Shown: one piece after another, positions 1-6,333 of the stretch
Numbering within the stretch: position 1 is the stretch's first letter
Layout: the number at the start of each line of letters is the position of its first letter
NCBI GenBank assembly: GCA_964558485.1
Contig: CAZLED010000027.1
Coordinates: 1 to 30,621 of the forward strand
Direction: 5' to 3'
Origin: UMGS1696 sp964558485
Lineage (GTDB): Bacteria > Bacillota > Clostridia > Oscillospirales > CAG-272
DNA length: 30,621 nucleotides
Notes under the pieces: generated by a model
The model's database searches: none
Told to the model about the DNA's origin: nothing
What the model saw: only the letters and a program-made list of their open reading frames with translations
Position numbers and translations under genes: made by a program

Positions 1-51
1 GACCTACCCTTGGTATCCACATCGCCCTCAGCTGACGACATCCCGCCGTCT
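1..51 (+). repeat. Dispersed hairpin cassette, right part (cut by window edge)
   Basis: This is the 3' part of a dispersed cassette that recurs at 4513-4568 (opposite strand) and 7180-7232 (opposite strand). It holds the cassette interior, from the GACCTACCC block to the GCTGACGA block, and the right hairpin arm CATCCCGCC followed by GTC. In the other copies the left arm GGCGGGATG precedes this interior, so here it should lie just outside the window. It is non-coding: the short open frames across it only reproduce the DNA repeat. Confidence 0.6.
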
Positions 52-191
52 GACGTATTTCGATATACGGTATGGGTGTCGGCATCCATCATCCCACCGT
101 CGAATAATTTGGTATTCCATACGGGTATCGGGCATACGAAATCCCACCGTCGAACGCATTTCGATGTACGGTATGGATATCCGCCATCCCA

Positions 192-219
192 CATCTGACA
201 TCTGACATCCGACATCTGA
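192..219 (+). repeat. Heptanucleotide tandem array CATCTGA x4
   Basis: Four head-to-tail 7-bp units read CATCTGA, with one variant (CATCCGA in the third). A related array occurs at 336-377, and another 7-bp array lies beyond hprK at 1090-1110. Confidence 0.7.
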
Positions 220-237
220 CCTTCCCTGTTGCTGCCG

Positions 238-266
238 CACGGAACGGTCAAGACCGTTCCCTACAG
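238..266 (-). repeat. Hairpin cassette with TGTAGGG boundary
   Basis: There is a perfect 9-bp stem (GGAACGGTC at 241-249, GACCGTTCC at 252-260) with a 2-nt loop. On the minus strand it is entered through TGTAGGG, the same boundary used by the cassettes at 4359 and 30533 (plus) and 7242 (minus), although their stems differ in sequence. It lies downstream of the uracil-DNA glycosylase gene but has no T-run, so it is probably not an intrinsic terminator. Confidence 0.5.
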
Positions 267-335
267 GTTTTAGGGGATACCCGCCGTCAAACGTGTCAAA
301 CCGTACGGTATGGGTATCGGATATATGATACCCAA

Positions 336-377
336 CCTCTGACCTCTGACATCTGACTTCTTACTTCTTACTTCTCC
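336..377 (+). repeat. Degenerate heptanucleotide array overlapping a gene's 3' end
   Basis: Six 7-bp units run in phase: CCTCTGA twice, CATCTGA, CTTCTTA twice, then CTTCTCC. The array runs into the 3' end of the glycosylase gene. The TAA stop of that gene (368-370 on the plus strand) lies inside a repeat unit, so the array supplies its last codons. Confidence 0.6.
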
Positions 378-928
378 CCATATTCCTCCAGATACAGCCG
401 GATCTTCTCCATGTCCCGGTACATATCCACCTTCTTGGATGCATCACGCAGCAGCGCCGACGGATGGTATACCGCTGTCAGCACAAAGTCGCCCTTCTTC
501 TGCAGAATGCCGTGCTCCTTGGTGATCTTGAAATCCGGACGGATCAGGCGCATGGCAGCGATACGGCCCAGGCACACGATCATTTTCGGCCGGATCAGCT
601 TCACCTGCTCCCGAAGGTACGGTATGCACACATCCTGTTCTTCCGGCAGCGGATCCCGGTTCCGTGGCGGACGACACTTCAATATATTTGCTATGTAGAC
701 CTTGCTGCGATCGATGCCCACCGCTTCCAGGTACAGGTCCAGCAGCTGCCCGGCCGCTCCCACAAAAGGTGTCCCCGACAGATCCTCCTGTTCCCCCGGC
801 GCTTCTCCCACGAAAAGCAGATCGGCATTCCGGTCGCCAACGCCAAAGACCACATTCGTCCGGGTCTCGCAAAGTCCGCACCGCCGACAATCCCGGCAGC
901 GGTTCTCCAATTCTTCCCAATTCGTCAT
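368..928 (-). CDS. Family-4 (Fe-S) uracil-DNA glycosylase
   Basis: This enzyme removes uracil from DNA as the first step of base-excision repair, acting in the cytoplasm. At 186 residues from the ATG at 928, the length is normal for family 4. Four cysteines fit the iron-sulfur cluster pattern: C14 and C17, then C85 and C101 with the typical 15-residue spacing. Catalytic motif 1 is GEAPGEQED (41-49) and motif 2 is HPSALLR (155-161), so no key residue is missing. A GTG 24 bases upstream (952) is an alternative start. I chose 928 because the family usually begins at the MxWEEL segment, though neither start has a strong ribosome site. A TATAAT on the minus strand at 975-980 could be a private promoter, and read-through from hprK upstream is also possible. 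The last codons and stop lie in a heptanucleotide repeat. Confidence 0.93.
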   Translation of the reverse strand: MTNWEELENRCRDCRRCGLCETRTNVVFGVGDRNADLLFVGEAPGEQEDLSGTPFVGAAGQLLDLYLEAVGIDRSKVYIANILKCRPPRNRDPLPEEQDVCIPYLREQVKLIRPKMIVCLGRIAAMRLIRPDFKITKEHGILQKKGDFVLTAVYHPSALLRDASKKVDMYRDMEKIRLYLEEYGEK

Positions 929-1089
929 ACCAACATCCGACAGAAGCCCCACCGCGCCCCTGTCCGCTCCTCACATTATATAGAAGAAAAGGCAAGGACA
1001 CCCCTGCCTATTCCTCGCTCTCTATCCAATGCTGTCAATTTTGCGTAGCCCAACGATCGACACGCACCAACCGGGAGCGCAAAATCCAC

Positions 1090-1110
1090 CTTCATTCTTC
1101 ATTCTTCACT
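1090..1110 (+). repeat. Heptanucleotide array CTTCATT x3 after hprK
   Basis: Three 7-bp units (CTTCATT, CTTCATT, CTTCACT) lie 11 bases past the hprK stop, within the 929-1121 gap. Apart from a TATAAT-like hexamer at 975-980 on the minus strand, nothing else is recognisable in this gap. Confidence 0.6.
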
Positions 1111-1121
1111 ATAGCTGCGTC

Positions 1122-2060
1122 TTACCCTTCCAGACCCATGCTCTGCATCAGCCGTGCATTGAACTCCTCGGCCGTGTTGTAGCCCATGCGCTTCTGGCGG
1201 TTGTTCATGGCAGCGATCTCCAAAATCACCGCCAGGTTCCGACCGGGCTTGACCGGAATGGTCAGGGACGGAATGCGGATGCCCATGATGTCGGTGAATT
1301 CGGTGTCCAGCCCCAGCCGGTCGTACATCTTGCCCTGCACCCACGGCTCCAGGTTGATGATCATGTCCACCTTTTCCGTTTCCTTGACGGCACCCATACC
1401 AAACAGCCGGCGCACGTCCACGATGCCGATGCCACGGAGCTCGATGATGTGCTTGAGAATTTCCGGTGCCCGACCTACAATGGCCTTGGCAGAAACCTTC
1501 CGCAGCTCCACGGCATCGTCCGCAATGAACCGGTGGCCACGCTTGATCAGCTCAATGGCCGTCTCACTCTTGCCCACGCCGCTGTCGCCGGTGATGAGAA
1601 TGCCTTCGCCGTAGACCTCCACCAGTACGCCGTGCCGGGTGATCTGGGGCGCCAGCTGTACGTGCAGGAATGCAATGAGCGCCGCCATAAAATCGCTGGT
1701 CTTGTCGTCGGTAGCGAACACGGGGATCTCGAAATATTCAGCCAGCTCCATCATTTGTTCGTCGGGCCGGTTTTCGTCGGTGTAAATGATGGCCGGCGGA
1801 TTTTGCTGCAGGAAAGCAGTGATCCGTTCCCGGCGCACCTCTTCGGACATTTGCTGCAGATAAAGACTTTCCGCATTGCCGATCAGCTGGATCCGGCGAG
1901 CATCGAAGTGGTCAAAGAAACCAGCCAACGCCAGCCCAGGCCGGTTCACGTCGGTGCTGCTGATCATGATGTTCCCGGGATCCTCCGGCGTATACAGCAC
2001 CTCTAACTTTTGTTCATTGATGATCTTTTGCAGATCCACACGCGAGGTAAAATCGTCCAT
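1122..2060 (-). CDS. hprK: HPr kinase/phosphorylase
   Basis: This bifunctional enzyme phosphorylates and dephosphorylates Ser46 of the phosphocarrier HPr. It is the sensor of carbon catabolite repression in Bacillota and acts in the cytoplasm. At 312 residues it is full length. The N-terminal regulatory domain covers about 1-130. The catalytic domain has a conserved His at 143, the P-loop GDSGVGKS at 158-165, acidic residues D181/D182, and the family signature around IELRGIGIVDVRRLFG (206-221). The ATG at 2060 is preceded by GGGAGG five bases upstream. A strong promoter lies just upstream (2100-2128). Many Bacillota have hprK beside lgt, murB or rapZ; here the next gene on the strand is a DNA repair glycosylase and the upstream neighbour diverges, so that context is not conserved. 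Confidence 0.97.
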   Translation of the reverse strand: MDDFTSRVDLQKIINEQKLEVLYTPEDPGNIMISSTDVNRPGLALAGFFDHFDARRIQLIGNAESLYLQQMSEEVRRERITAFLQQNPPAIIYTDENRPDEQMMELAEYFEIPVFATDDKTSDFMAALIAFLHVQLAPQITRHGVLVEVYGEGILITGDSGVGKSETAIELIKRGHRFIADDAVELRKVSAKAIVGRAPEILKHIIELRGIGIVDVRRLFGMGAVKETEKVDMIINLEPWVQGKMYDRLGLDTEFTDIMGIRIPSLTIPVKPGRNLAVILEIAAMNNRQKRMGYNTAEEFNARLMQSMGLEG

Positions 2061-2099
2061 AGCGTCCTCCCAAAATACGGCAAACAGGTATATAGGAAA

Positions 2100-2128
2100 A
2101 TTATACCATAGCGGCGCCGGTAATGCAA
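2100..2128 (-). promoter_or_regulatory. Sigma-A-type promoter of hprK
   Basis: On the minus strand, a -35 box TTGCAT (2123-2128) is separated by exactly 17 bases from a -10 box TATAAT (2100-2105). The -10 is preceded by TGG, giving the extended -10 form TGnTATAAT. Transcription would start near 2093, giving a leader of about 33 nt before the hprK ATG at 2060. Confidence 0.7.
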
Positions 2129-2144
2129 GTGTTTTCGTAGATTT

Positions 2145-2440
2145 TTTTGGGCAAGGGCAAATCCCTTTACCTAACCCTGGTGGGTTTCAAACTGCGTTTG
2201 GGCTTGTTTCAATTTTATTTCCCGATTGCTATCGGAAGGAACGCCCTGCGCGGGCAGCGTGAAAGGGTAGGAAGGGGAAGATTAAACTTCCTCGGCAGTT
2301 TATTCCCCTTCCTACCCTCTCAACTCCCACCATCCCTATTAATCGCCTCGAAAAGCACTACTTGCAGTTATTCACCAATTCTCTCTGGAAACAGGGCACT
2401 TCGCAGTAAATATCGTTCGTTTGAAACTACCACTTTTTGA
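2145..2440 (+). repeat. Structured ~300-nt element, left copy of an inverted pair
   Basis: This gene-free stretch aligns with the reverse complement of 2735-3096. Helices in order: AAGGG/CCCTT (2153-2157 with 2163-2167); CCGAT/ATCGG (2222-2226 with 2231-2235); GCCC/GGGC (2243-2246 with 2252-2255); a perfect 15-bp stem GGGTAGGAAGGGGAA with its complement (2265-2279, 2303-2317) carrying an inner AAACT/AGTTT stem. A long-range 9-bp pairing GTTTCAAAC (2184-2192) with GTTTGAAAC (2419-2427) encloses the last three hairpins. Two unpaired blocks, 2342-2369 and about 2382-2408, are the parts best conserved with the other copy. No coding capacity is convincing. It could be a structured RNA or a fold-back mobile element. 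The sense strand is not settled; + follows the alignment only. Confidence 0.6.
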
Positions 2441-2620
2441 TCATGCTGCCGCAGGGGTACGGGATGCGAGACGTTTGGGTTCTGGTGGGTGCCACGTAAA
2501 CCTTTGGCGTATGTTTGGTTGCACGCAGAACGTTCGGAGTAGTGGCTGACGTATAGGAAAACAAAATCGTCCCAGTGTCTATATTATTTTCGATTGCGGT
2601 ATGGCTATCGTGTGCACTAC

Positions 2621-2667
2621 ATTACCAGTCGAATGATTTGGTATCCTACATGGGTATTCGATACACA
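2621..2667 (+). repeat. Copy of the TTTGGTAT dispersed repeat
   Basis: This copy of the core unit (GTCGAATGATTTGGTAT, then a TGGGTATTCG block) matches units at 97, 4416, 30560 and, reversed, 7153-7192. It sits between the two inverted structured elements. The rest of 2441-2734 shows no gene, and no convincing promoter was found facing either way. Confidence 0.55.
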
Positions 2668-2734
2668 ACCGTCTGGCACCAAACAAAATTTCTAACCTAC
2701 ACCAACCGTCCTAATGCGGTTAGCCCAATCAAAA

Positions 2735-3096
2735 ACGGGATTACCAAGCCAAACCAAATCTACTGCGAAGCGTCTTGCTTCCAGAGAAACCGTCCGTCAA
2801 CTGAAGTGGTGCTTTTCGAGTCGATCGTGATGGGGATGGGAGGTCTCGTGTACCATGTATGGTACGGTAAGGGGAAGAAAAACTGACGAAGAAGTTTTCC
2901 TTCTTCCCCTTACCCTCTGAGTACTGCCTGTACAAGGCAGTCATTCCGATACTCATCGGAAAAAGCCCATTGGGTAACACGCCGTACGCTAGTACAAACA
3001 AAAAACAAAGGATTTAGACCACGCCCCAATGCAGTTGGAAAAATGTGCGTCCTCTGCAAAAGGGTTAGGTAAAGGGATACGCCCTTCCCCCCAAAA
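2735..3096 (-). repeat. Structured ~300-nt element, right copy of an inverted pair
   Basis: This is the inverted, diverged partner of 2145-2440. The same helices are present with different bases: AAGGG/CCCTT (3072-3076, 3082-3086), CCGAT/ATCGG (2946-2950, 2955-2959, extendable to 7 bp), ACTGCCT/AGGCAGT (2923-2929, 2935-2941) and a perfect 14-bp GGTAAGGGGAAGAA stem (2866-2879, 2901-2914) with an inner AAACT/AGTTT stem. One stem pair is T-A here and C-G in the left copy. A further 7-bp hairpin, GTACCAT/ATGGTAC (2850-2856, 2859-2865), is unique to this copy. The blocks 2799-2825 and 2761-2787 match the left copy at about 25 of 28 and 23 of 27 positions. The left copy's 9-bp closing helix is not clearly kept. 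Confidence 0.6.
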
Positions 3097-3142
3097 GTTC
3101 ACAAAAACCTTTCCCCATATTCATAGCCAATTCACGTCCGTC

Positions 3143-3151
3143 TGCTATAGT
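3143..3151 (+). promoter_or_regulatory. Possible extended -10 for the parvulin lipoprotein gene
   Basis: TGCTATAGT fits an extended -10 (TGnTATAGT), 75 bases before the start codon at 3227. No good -35 lies at the right distance. An AT-rich ATATATTATAT segment at 3193-3202 is an alternative but would leave a very short leader. Confidence 0.3.
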
Positions 3152-3226
3152 GTCGTTGGCATATTGTGCCCATCTGAACACAAAATCATACCATATATTA
3201 TATCCCAAAAAAGGAGCCTGTCCCCC

Positions 3227-4243
3227 ATGCAAATCCGAAAGATCGCCGCCGGACTGCTTGCCACCGTTCTGCTCACCACTTCTCTGACCGGGTGCAAGAA
3301 TACCGACCTGGCAAGCACCAAAGAGGAGTCTACTCCCGTCATGACCATCGCCGGCTATGACGTGCCCTATGAGCTGTATCGCTATGTCGCCATGAACTAT
3401 AAAACCCAGTACGAAGCCGGCTTGTCCGAAAAGGAAGCCGCAGAGCTGTGGCTGGGCGAAGACGGTGCTGCCCTGCTGACCGAGCTGGAAACACACACCA
3501 CCGAGACCCTCGTCAACCTGTATGCCACCATCTCTCTGGCCGCCACATACGACCTGACCCCGGATAGCGCTCTGATCAGCGAGACCGTAGCCACCCGTAT
3601 GGACGAGATCTACGAAGGCTACGACAACGACAACGCCGCTTACCTGGCCGATCTGGAGCCCTATTATATGAACGATAGCGTCTATCGGTTCCTGACCCAG
3701 AACGACGTGCTGACCGAGGAGCTGTTTTACGCCATGCTGAACCGTGGCGACATTGTCTCCGACGAAGAGACCCTGGACGATATGATCCATTCCGACCAGT
3801 TCATCCGGGTCAAGCAGATCCTGATCTCTGCCGACAACGGCAATACCGCCGAGGAGAACAAAGCGGCCGCCGAAGCCTTGTATGGAGAGCTGGAAAACGG
3901 CGCCGACTTTGATGCACTGCTGGCAGAATACAGCCAGGACCTGTACCAGTGGGGCAACGACGACGGCTATTATATCACCAGTGGCGTCCGGTACGAAGCC
4001 TTTGAGGAAGCAGCCTTTGCCCTGGACATCGGCGAATATTCCGAAGTCATCGAAACGGAAGCCGGCTACTCCATCCTGAAGCGATATGAGAAGGACGAAA
4101 AATACCTGCAGTCCCACTTCGACGACCTGTGCCAGGAATATTTCGACTCCGCCTACAACGCCCTGCTGCAGTCCCACGTAAAAACCCTGACCGCCGAGCC
4201 CCTCCCCACATTGGCCGACCACACGATATTTACGATGGGGTAA
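3227..4243 (+). CDS. Secreted parvulin-type peptidyl-prolyl isomerase lipoprotein (PrsA/SurA-like)
   Basis: This is probably a membrane-anchored foldase that helps exported proteins fold outside the cell. It has 338 residues. The ATG at 3227 is preceded by AAGGAG (3211-3216) ten bases upstream, and an in-frame extension to 3029 lacks such a site. The signal peptide ends in the lipobox LTGC with the lipidated cysteine at C23. A SurA-N-like helical region spans about 35-185. The PpiC domain spans about 190-290, with the typical FEEAAFALDIGEYSEVIETE segment at 259-278. Two positions that are normally histidine in parvulins (HIL and GYHII motifs) are Gln197 and Ser282 here, and the GGDLG loop reads GNDDG, so isomerase activity is doubtful and a chaperone role is possible. 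With three giant exported proteins nearby, such a foldase makes sense, though linkage is only by proximity. Confidence 0.85.
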   Translation: MQIRKIAAGLLATVLLTTSLTGCKNTDLASTKEESTPVMTIAGYDVPYELYRYVAMNYKTQYEAGLSEKEAAELWLGEDGAALLTELETHTTETLVNLYATISLAATYDLTPDSALISETVATRMDEIYEGYDNDNAAYLADLEPYYMNDSVYRFLTQNDVLTEELFYAMLNRGDIVSDEETLDDMIHSDQFIRVKQILISADNGNTAEENKAAAEALYGELENGADFDALLAEYSQDLYQWGNDDGYYITSGVRYEAFEEAAFALDIGEYSEVIETEAGYSILKRYEKDEKYLQSHFDDLCQEYFDSAYNALLQSHVKTLTAEPLPTLADHTIFTMG

Positions 4244-4320
4244 CCAACATTCGCCTACAGCAATATACATTGGTACAATACCAATCCGTGGCTGACGTAT
4301 GGGAAAAACGAAATTCCACC

Positions 4321-4458
4321 ATGGGGATTGGTTGCGGTATCAATTTGGTAAAACGAATGTAGGGCGGGATGACAACTACTTAGCTGCACCAATGATTCGG
4401 TGTTCAACATCCCGCCGTCGAATTATTTGGTATTCCACATTGGTATCGGATGCACGAA
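4321..4458 (+). repeat. Dispersed hairpin cassette (complete copy)
   Basis: A conserved lead-in (4321-4360, ending ACGAATGTAGGG) precedes a perfect 9-bp stem, GGCGGGATG at 4363-4371 with CATCCCGCC at 4408-4416. CGTCGAATTATTTGGTATTCC-type sequence follows. The lead-in is the same as at 7241-7283 on the other strand, but the ~36-nt loop differs. It is one of several repeats filling the 4244-4685 gap, in which no gene, terminator or clear promoter is visible. Confidence 0.6.
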
Positions 4459-4512
4459 ATTCACGAATCAAAATGTATGTTGGTACCATACCAATCCAAT
4501 AAAACGTGTACG

Positions 4513-4568
4513 TTCGACGGCGGGATGTCGTCAGCCAAGAGCGATGTGAATACCAAGGGTAGGTTGAC
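4513..4568 (-). repeat. Dispersed cassette, partial copy in opposite orientation
   Basis: This copy matches 1-51 and 7180-7232: it has the GACATCCCGCCGTCGAA arm plus the cassette interior with ACCCTTGGTATTCACAT-type sequence. The usual left arm with TGTAGGGCGGGAT is missing; a different short palindrome (GACCCAT/ATGGGTC, 4566-4581) stands there instead. Confidence 0.55.
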
Positions 4569-4685
4569 CCATACATGGGTCGCCGCCCATACATTCGACG
4601 TACAAAATCGATTCTGTAGCGACACCCATAAACATAGCCGTATGCCCCAACGCCAGTTTGAACCCCACAAAAAAAGGAGAGCACC

Positions 4686-5933
4686 ATGCGATACTACCGA
4701 TTCAGACGAAAAGCCAGCAAGAAGGTCCGAACTGTCCTGCTCCGGATCCTTTTTGTGTTGGTCGCCGCTGCCGTCATCACCGGTGCCGCTGTCCTGGTGG
4801 GGAACCTGCTGCTGCGGAAGGTGGAAGCTGCCGAGACCCTGCTGAGCGCCAATGTGTCCCCTTCCGGCAATGCGGCCGAACGGGTCGATGGCGACAGCAT
4901 CCCCCAAAAGGTCAAAACCGATGTCCCTCTCGTTCACGCCAGCGGCCTGTCCCTGACTGCCAATACCACCGACGACAGGATCACCGGCCGGATGCGGGAA
5001 ATGCTGGGCACCTTCGATACCGTGTCCGTCACCATCACCGACGGCACCGACCATGGCGACCTGCTGTATACGTCCCCGGCGCTGATCAAGCTGTTCCGTA
5101 TGCCGGAGAATACCGCCACCGATCCCCTCTATACCCGACTCAAAGCCATCGCCAATACCGCCAACCACTCCGATCTGCGGTGCAGTGCCGTGCTGTCCGC
5201 TTCTCTGCCCCGTACCGACACCGATACCGCCGCATTGCTGGATGGTACCATCGCTGTGGAGCTGTACCAGATGGGCTTCCAGGAGCTGCTGCTGACCGAT
5301 GTGCTGGGCGACGGCGCCGACACCGATGCCCTCAACAACCTGCGCCGATACCTGCTTTCGATACAAAATACCATAGGGGATACAGACGGCGCCTTTGCCG
5401 TGGGCGTGTGTCTGCCGACCAGCGTCTACCTGAATACCGCCAACGCCAAGCAGCTGCAAATGCTGGCAGAGACTGCAGATTTTCTCGCCATGGACGCCGC
5501 CGACCTGCCCACCACCGGCCCCAGCGGTACCACACTGTCCGGCATCTGTACATCTCTTTCCGGCAGCTTCCAGCTCTATTCGCTTCGGGTGCTCCTGACC
5601 ACCACCGACCTGGACCTGCTGGCCAGCCAGTACAAAGCCCTGACCGATATGGCGCTGAGCAACCTGCATTTCACCGGCGAGATCGATCTGGAAACGCTGA
5701 CCCAAAGACAGACCGAGCCGGGACCGGGTGCGGACACAGACAACGCCGAACCAAGCCCCAATGACCCGGCTGCCGAAACCACAGAACCACTGCCCACCAC
5801 CAATCCCTATGTCACCACCATGCCGGCGTCTCCCACCGACGAAGCCAATGGGACCGACGACTTCCCGGAGACCGAAGCGGAGACCGAACCGGCCGAAACC
5901 ACCTATCGTACCGAAGGCGGCTCCTGGTATTGA
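4686..5933 (+). CDS. Single-pass membrane protein with a TIM-barrel-like extracellular domain
   Basis: The function is not recognised with confidence. It has 415 residues. The ATG at 4686 has AAGGAG (4674-4679) six bases upstream. A basic N-terminus precedes one membrane helix (about 19-44), so the rest should be extracellular. The region of about 80-335 alternates predicted strands and helices. The segments ELYQMGFQELLLTDVLG (192-208) and GVCLPTSVYLN with TADFLAMDA (240-271) recall the DUF4015/GH-like TIM-barrel proteins of Bacillota, in which a glycosidase-type barrel follows an N-terminal anchor. The acidic catalytic signature of true glycosidases is not evident, so this may be a binding or degenerate version. 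The C-terminal 80 residues are a Thr/Pro/Glu-rich low-complexity tail. The gene ends directly against the convergent gene at 5934 with no room for a terminator. Confidence 0.75.
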   Translation: MRYYRFRRKASKKVRTVLLRILFVLVAAAVITGAAVLVGNLLLRKVEAAETLLSANVSPSGNAAERVDGDSIPQKVKTDVPLVHASGLSLTANTTDDRITGRMREMLGTFDTVSVTITDGTDHGDLLYTSPALIKLFRMPENTATDPLYTRLKAIANTANHSDLRCSAVLSASLPRTDTDTAALLDGTIAVELYQMGFQELLLTDVLGDGADTDALNNLRRYLLSIQNTIGDTDGAFAVGVCLPTSVYLNTANAKQLQMLAETADFLAMDAADLPTTGPSGTTLSGICTSLSGSFQLYSLRVLLTTTDLDLLASQYKALTDMALSNLHFTGEIDLETLTQRQTEPGPGADTDNAEPSPNDPAAETTEPLPTTNPYVTTMPASPTDEANGTDDFPETEAETEPAETTYRTEGGSWY

Positions 5934-6329
5934 TCATCGCACCGCCAACAGTACCGCCAGCAGCAGGATCAATTCCCAAGCGTCACTGCCGTCGGCCAAC
6001 AATAGCAGCAGGAGAAAAAACAGCAGCCACTCCTCTTTCCCCAGGCTGTCCAGCATCCCCGACAAAAACGAATCGACTTTCGGGACGCCACCGGGTGCTT
6101 CTGCGATCTCCAAAGCTGCATCCACATCGTGCCCGATCGAAATCCCTGGTGTTGCCGGTGAAGCCTCTGCTTCCATGGTCTCCTGCGTTTTCCAGGGACT
6201 GTGGACCTTGGTCTCCGTGGGGTAATCGCCCAAGGAACGCCGTTCCCCTGTGTCGTGCCGGAACGCATTGCCATCGTACCCCGGCGGCAGATGGGTGCGT
6301 CCCCGTCGTTCTGTGCTTCTGGAATACAC
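5934..6329 (-). CDS. Small protein with hydrophobic Leu-rich C-terminus, third gene of a cluster
   Basis: This protein of unknown function has 131 residues from a GTG at 6329. The GTG lies four bases past the stop of the upstream gene and is preceded by AGGGG seven bases away, which suggests translational coupling. Longer versions starting inside the upstream gene are less likely. The N-terminal half is polar, with charged residues and prolines. The end carries two short hydrophobic stretches (about 101-111 and 119-130) separated by an acidic turn, ADGSDAWE. From memory, small Oscillospiraceae proteins with a disordered N-terminus and an LLLLLLF-acidic-LL tail occur in the same three-gene arrangement, but no function is known to me. 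It converges on the membrane protein gene, with adjacent stop codons. Confidence 0.72.
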   Translation of the reverse strand: MYSRSTERRGRTHLPPGYDGNAFRHDTGERRSLGDYPTETKVHSPWKTQETMEAEASPATPGISIGHDVDAALEIAEAPGGVPKVDSFLSGMLDSLGKEEWLLFFLLLLLLADGSDAWELILLLAVLLAVR

Positions 6330-6333
6330 ACAC

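Larger units (their letters stand above)
46..334 (+). repeat. Four degenerate ~50-bp repeat units
   Basis: Four related units begin at 46, 97, 147 and 284, each with CCGTC. The first three run 50-51 bp apart; the fourth is separated by a hairpin insertion. Each unit reads CCGTC, a variable stretch, then a block resembling TACGGTATGGGTATCGG. The second unit contains the version with AATTTGGTATTCC that is found elsewhere in the window (2621-2667, 4408-4458, 7153-7192 reversed, 30553-30590). Nothing here looks coding. Confidence 0.55.

Noticed and set aside
10..240. Short open frames on both strands at the window start, and similar ones at 4376-4687 and 7037-7234
   Set aside because: Their translations share phrases only because the underlying DNA repeats are shared; they lack ribosome sites and the similarity is at the DNA level, including non-coding parts.
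241..260. Intrinsic terminator of the glycosylase gene
   Set aside because: The stem is strong but no T-run follows on the minus strand, and the same hairpin type recurs away from gene ends.
1..377. CRISPR-like array
   Set aside because: Units are only loosely similar, spacing holds no unique spacers of constant length between identical repeats, and no cas genes are present.
464..1048. Open frames of 170-195 codons opposite the uracil-DNA glycosylase
   Set aside because: Shadow frames of a confidently identified gene; compositions are atypical for a protein.
1029..2006. Long plus-strand open frame opposite hprK
   Set aside because: It mirrors hprK, whose P-loop and signature are unmistakable, and has no supporting start site.
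2575..2886. Open frame of about 103 codons on the plus strand and an opposing one at 2741-3001
   Set aside because: They cross the hairpins of the structured element; the changes between the two element copies preserve base pairing rather than a reading frame.
2145..3096. Insertion sequence with terminal inverted repeats
   Set aside because: The ends are inverted (about 33 and 35 bases at 2145-2177 and 3062-3096), but the similarity continues inward for ~300 bases, there is no transposase frame and I see no clear target-site duplication; kept as an alternative explanation in the findings only.
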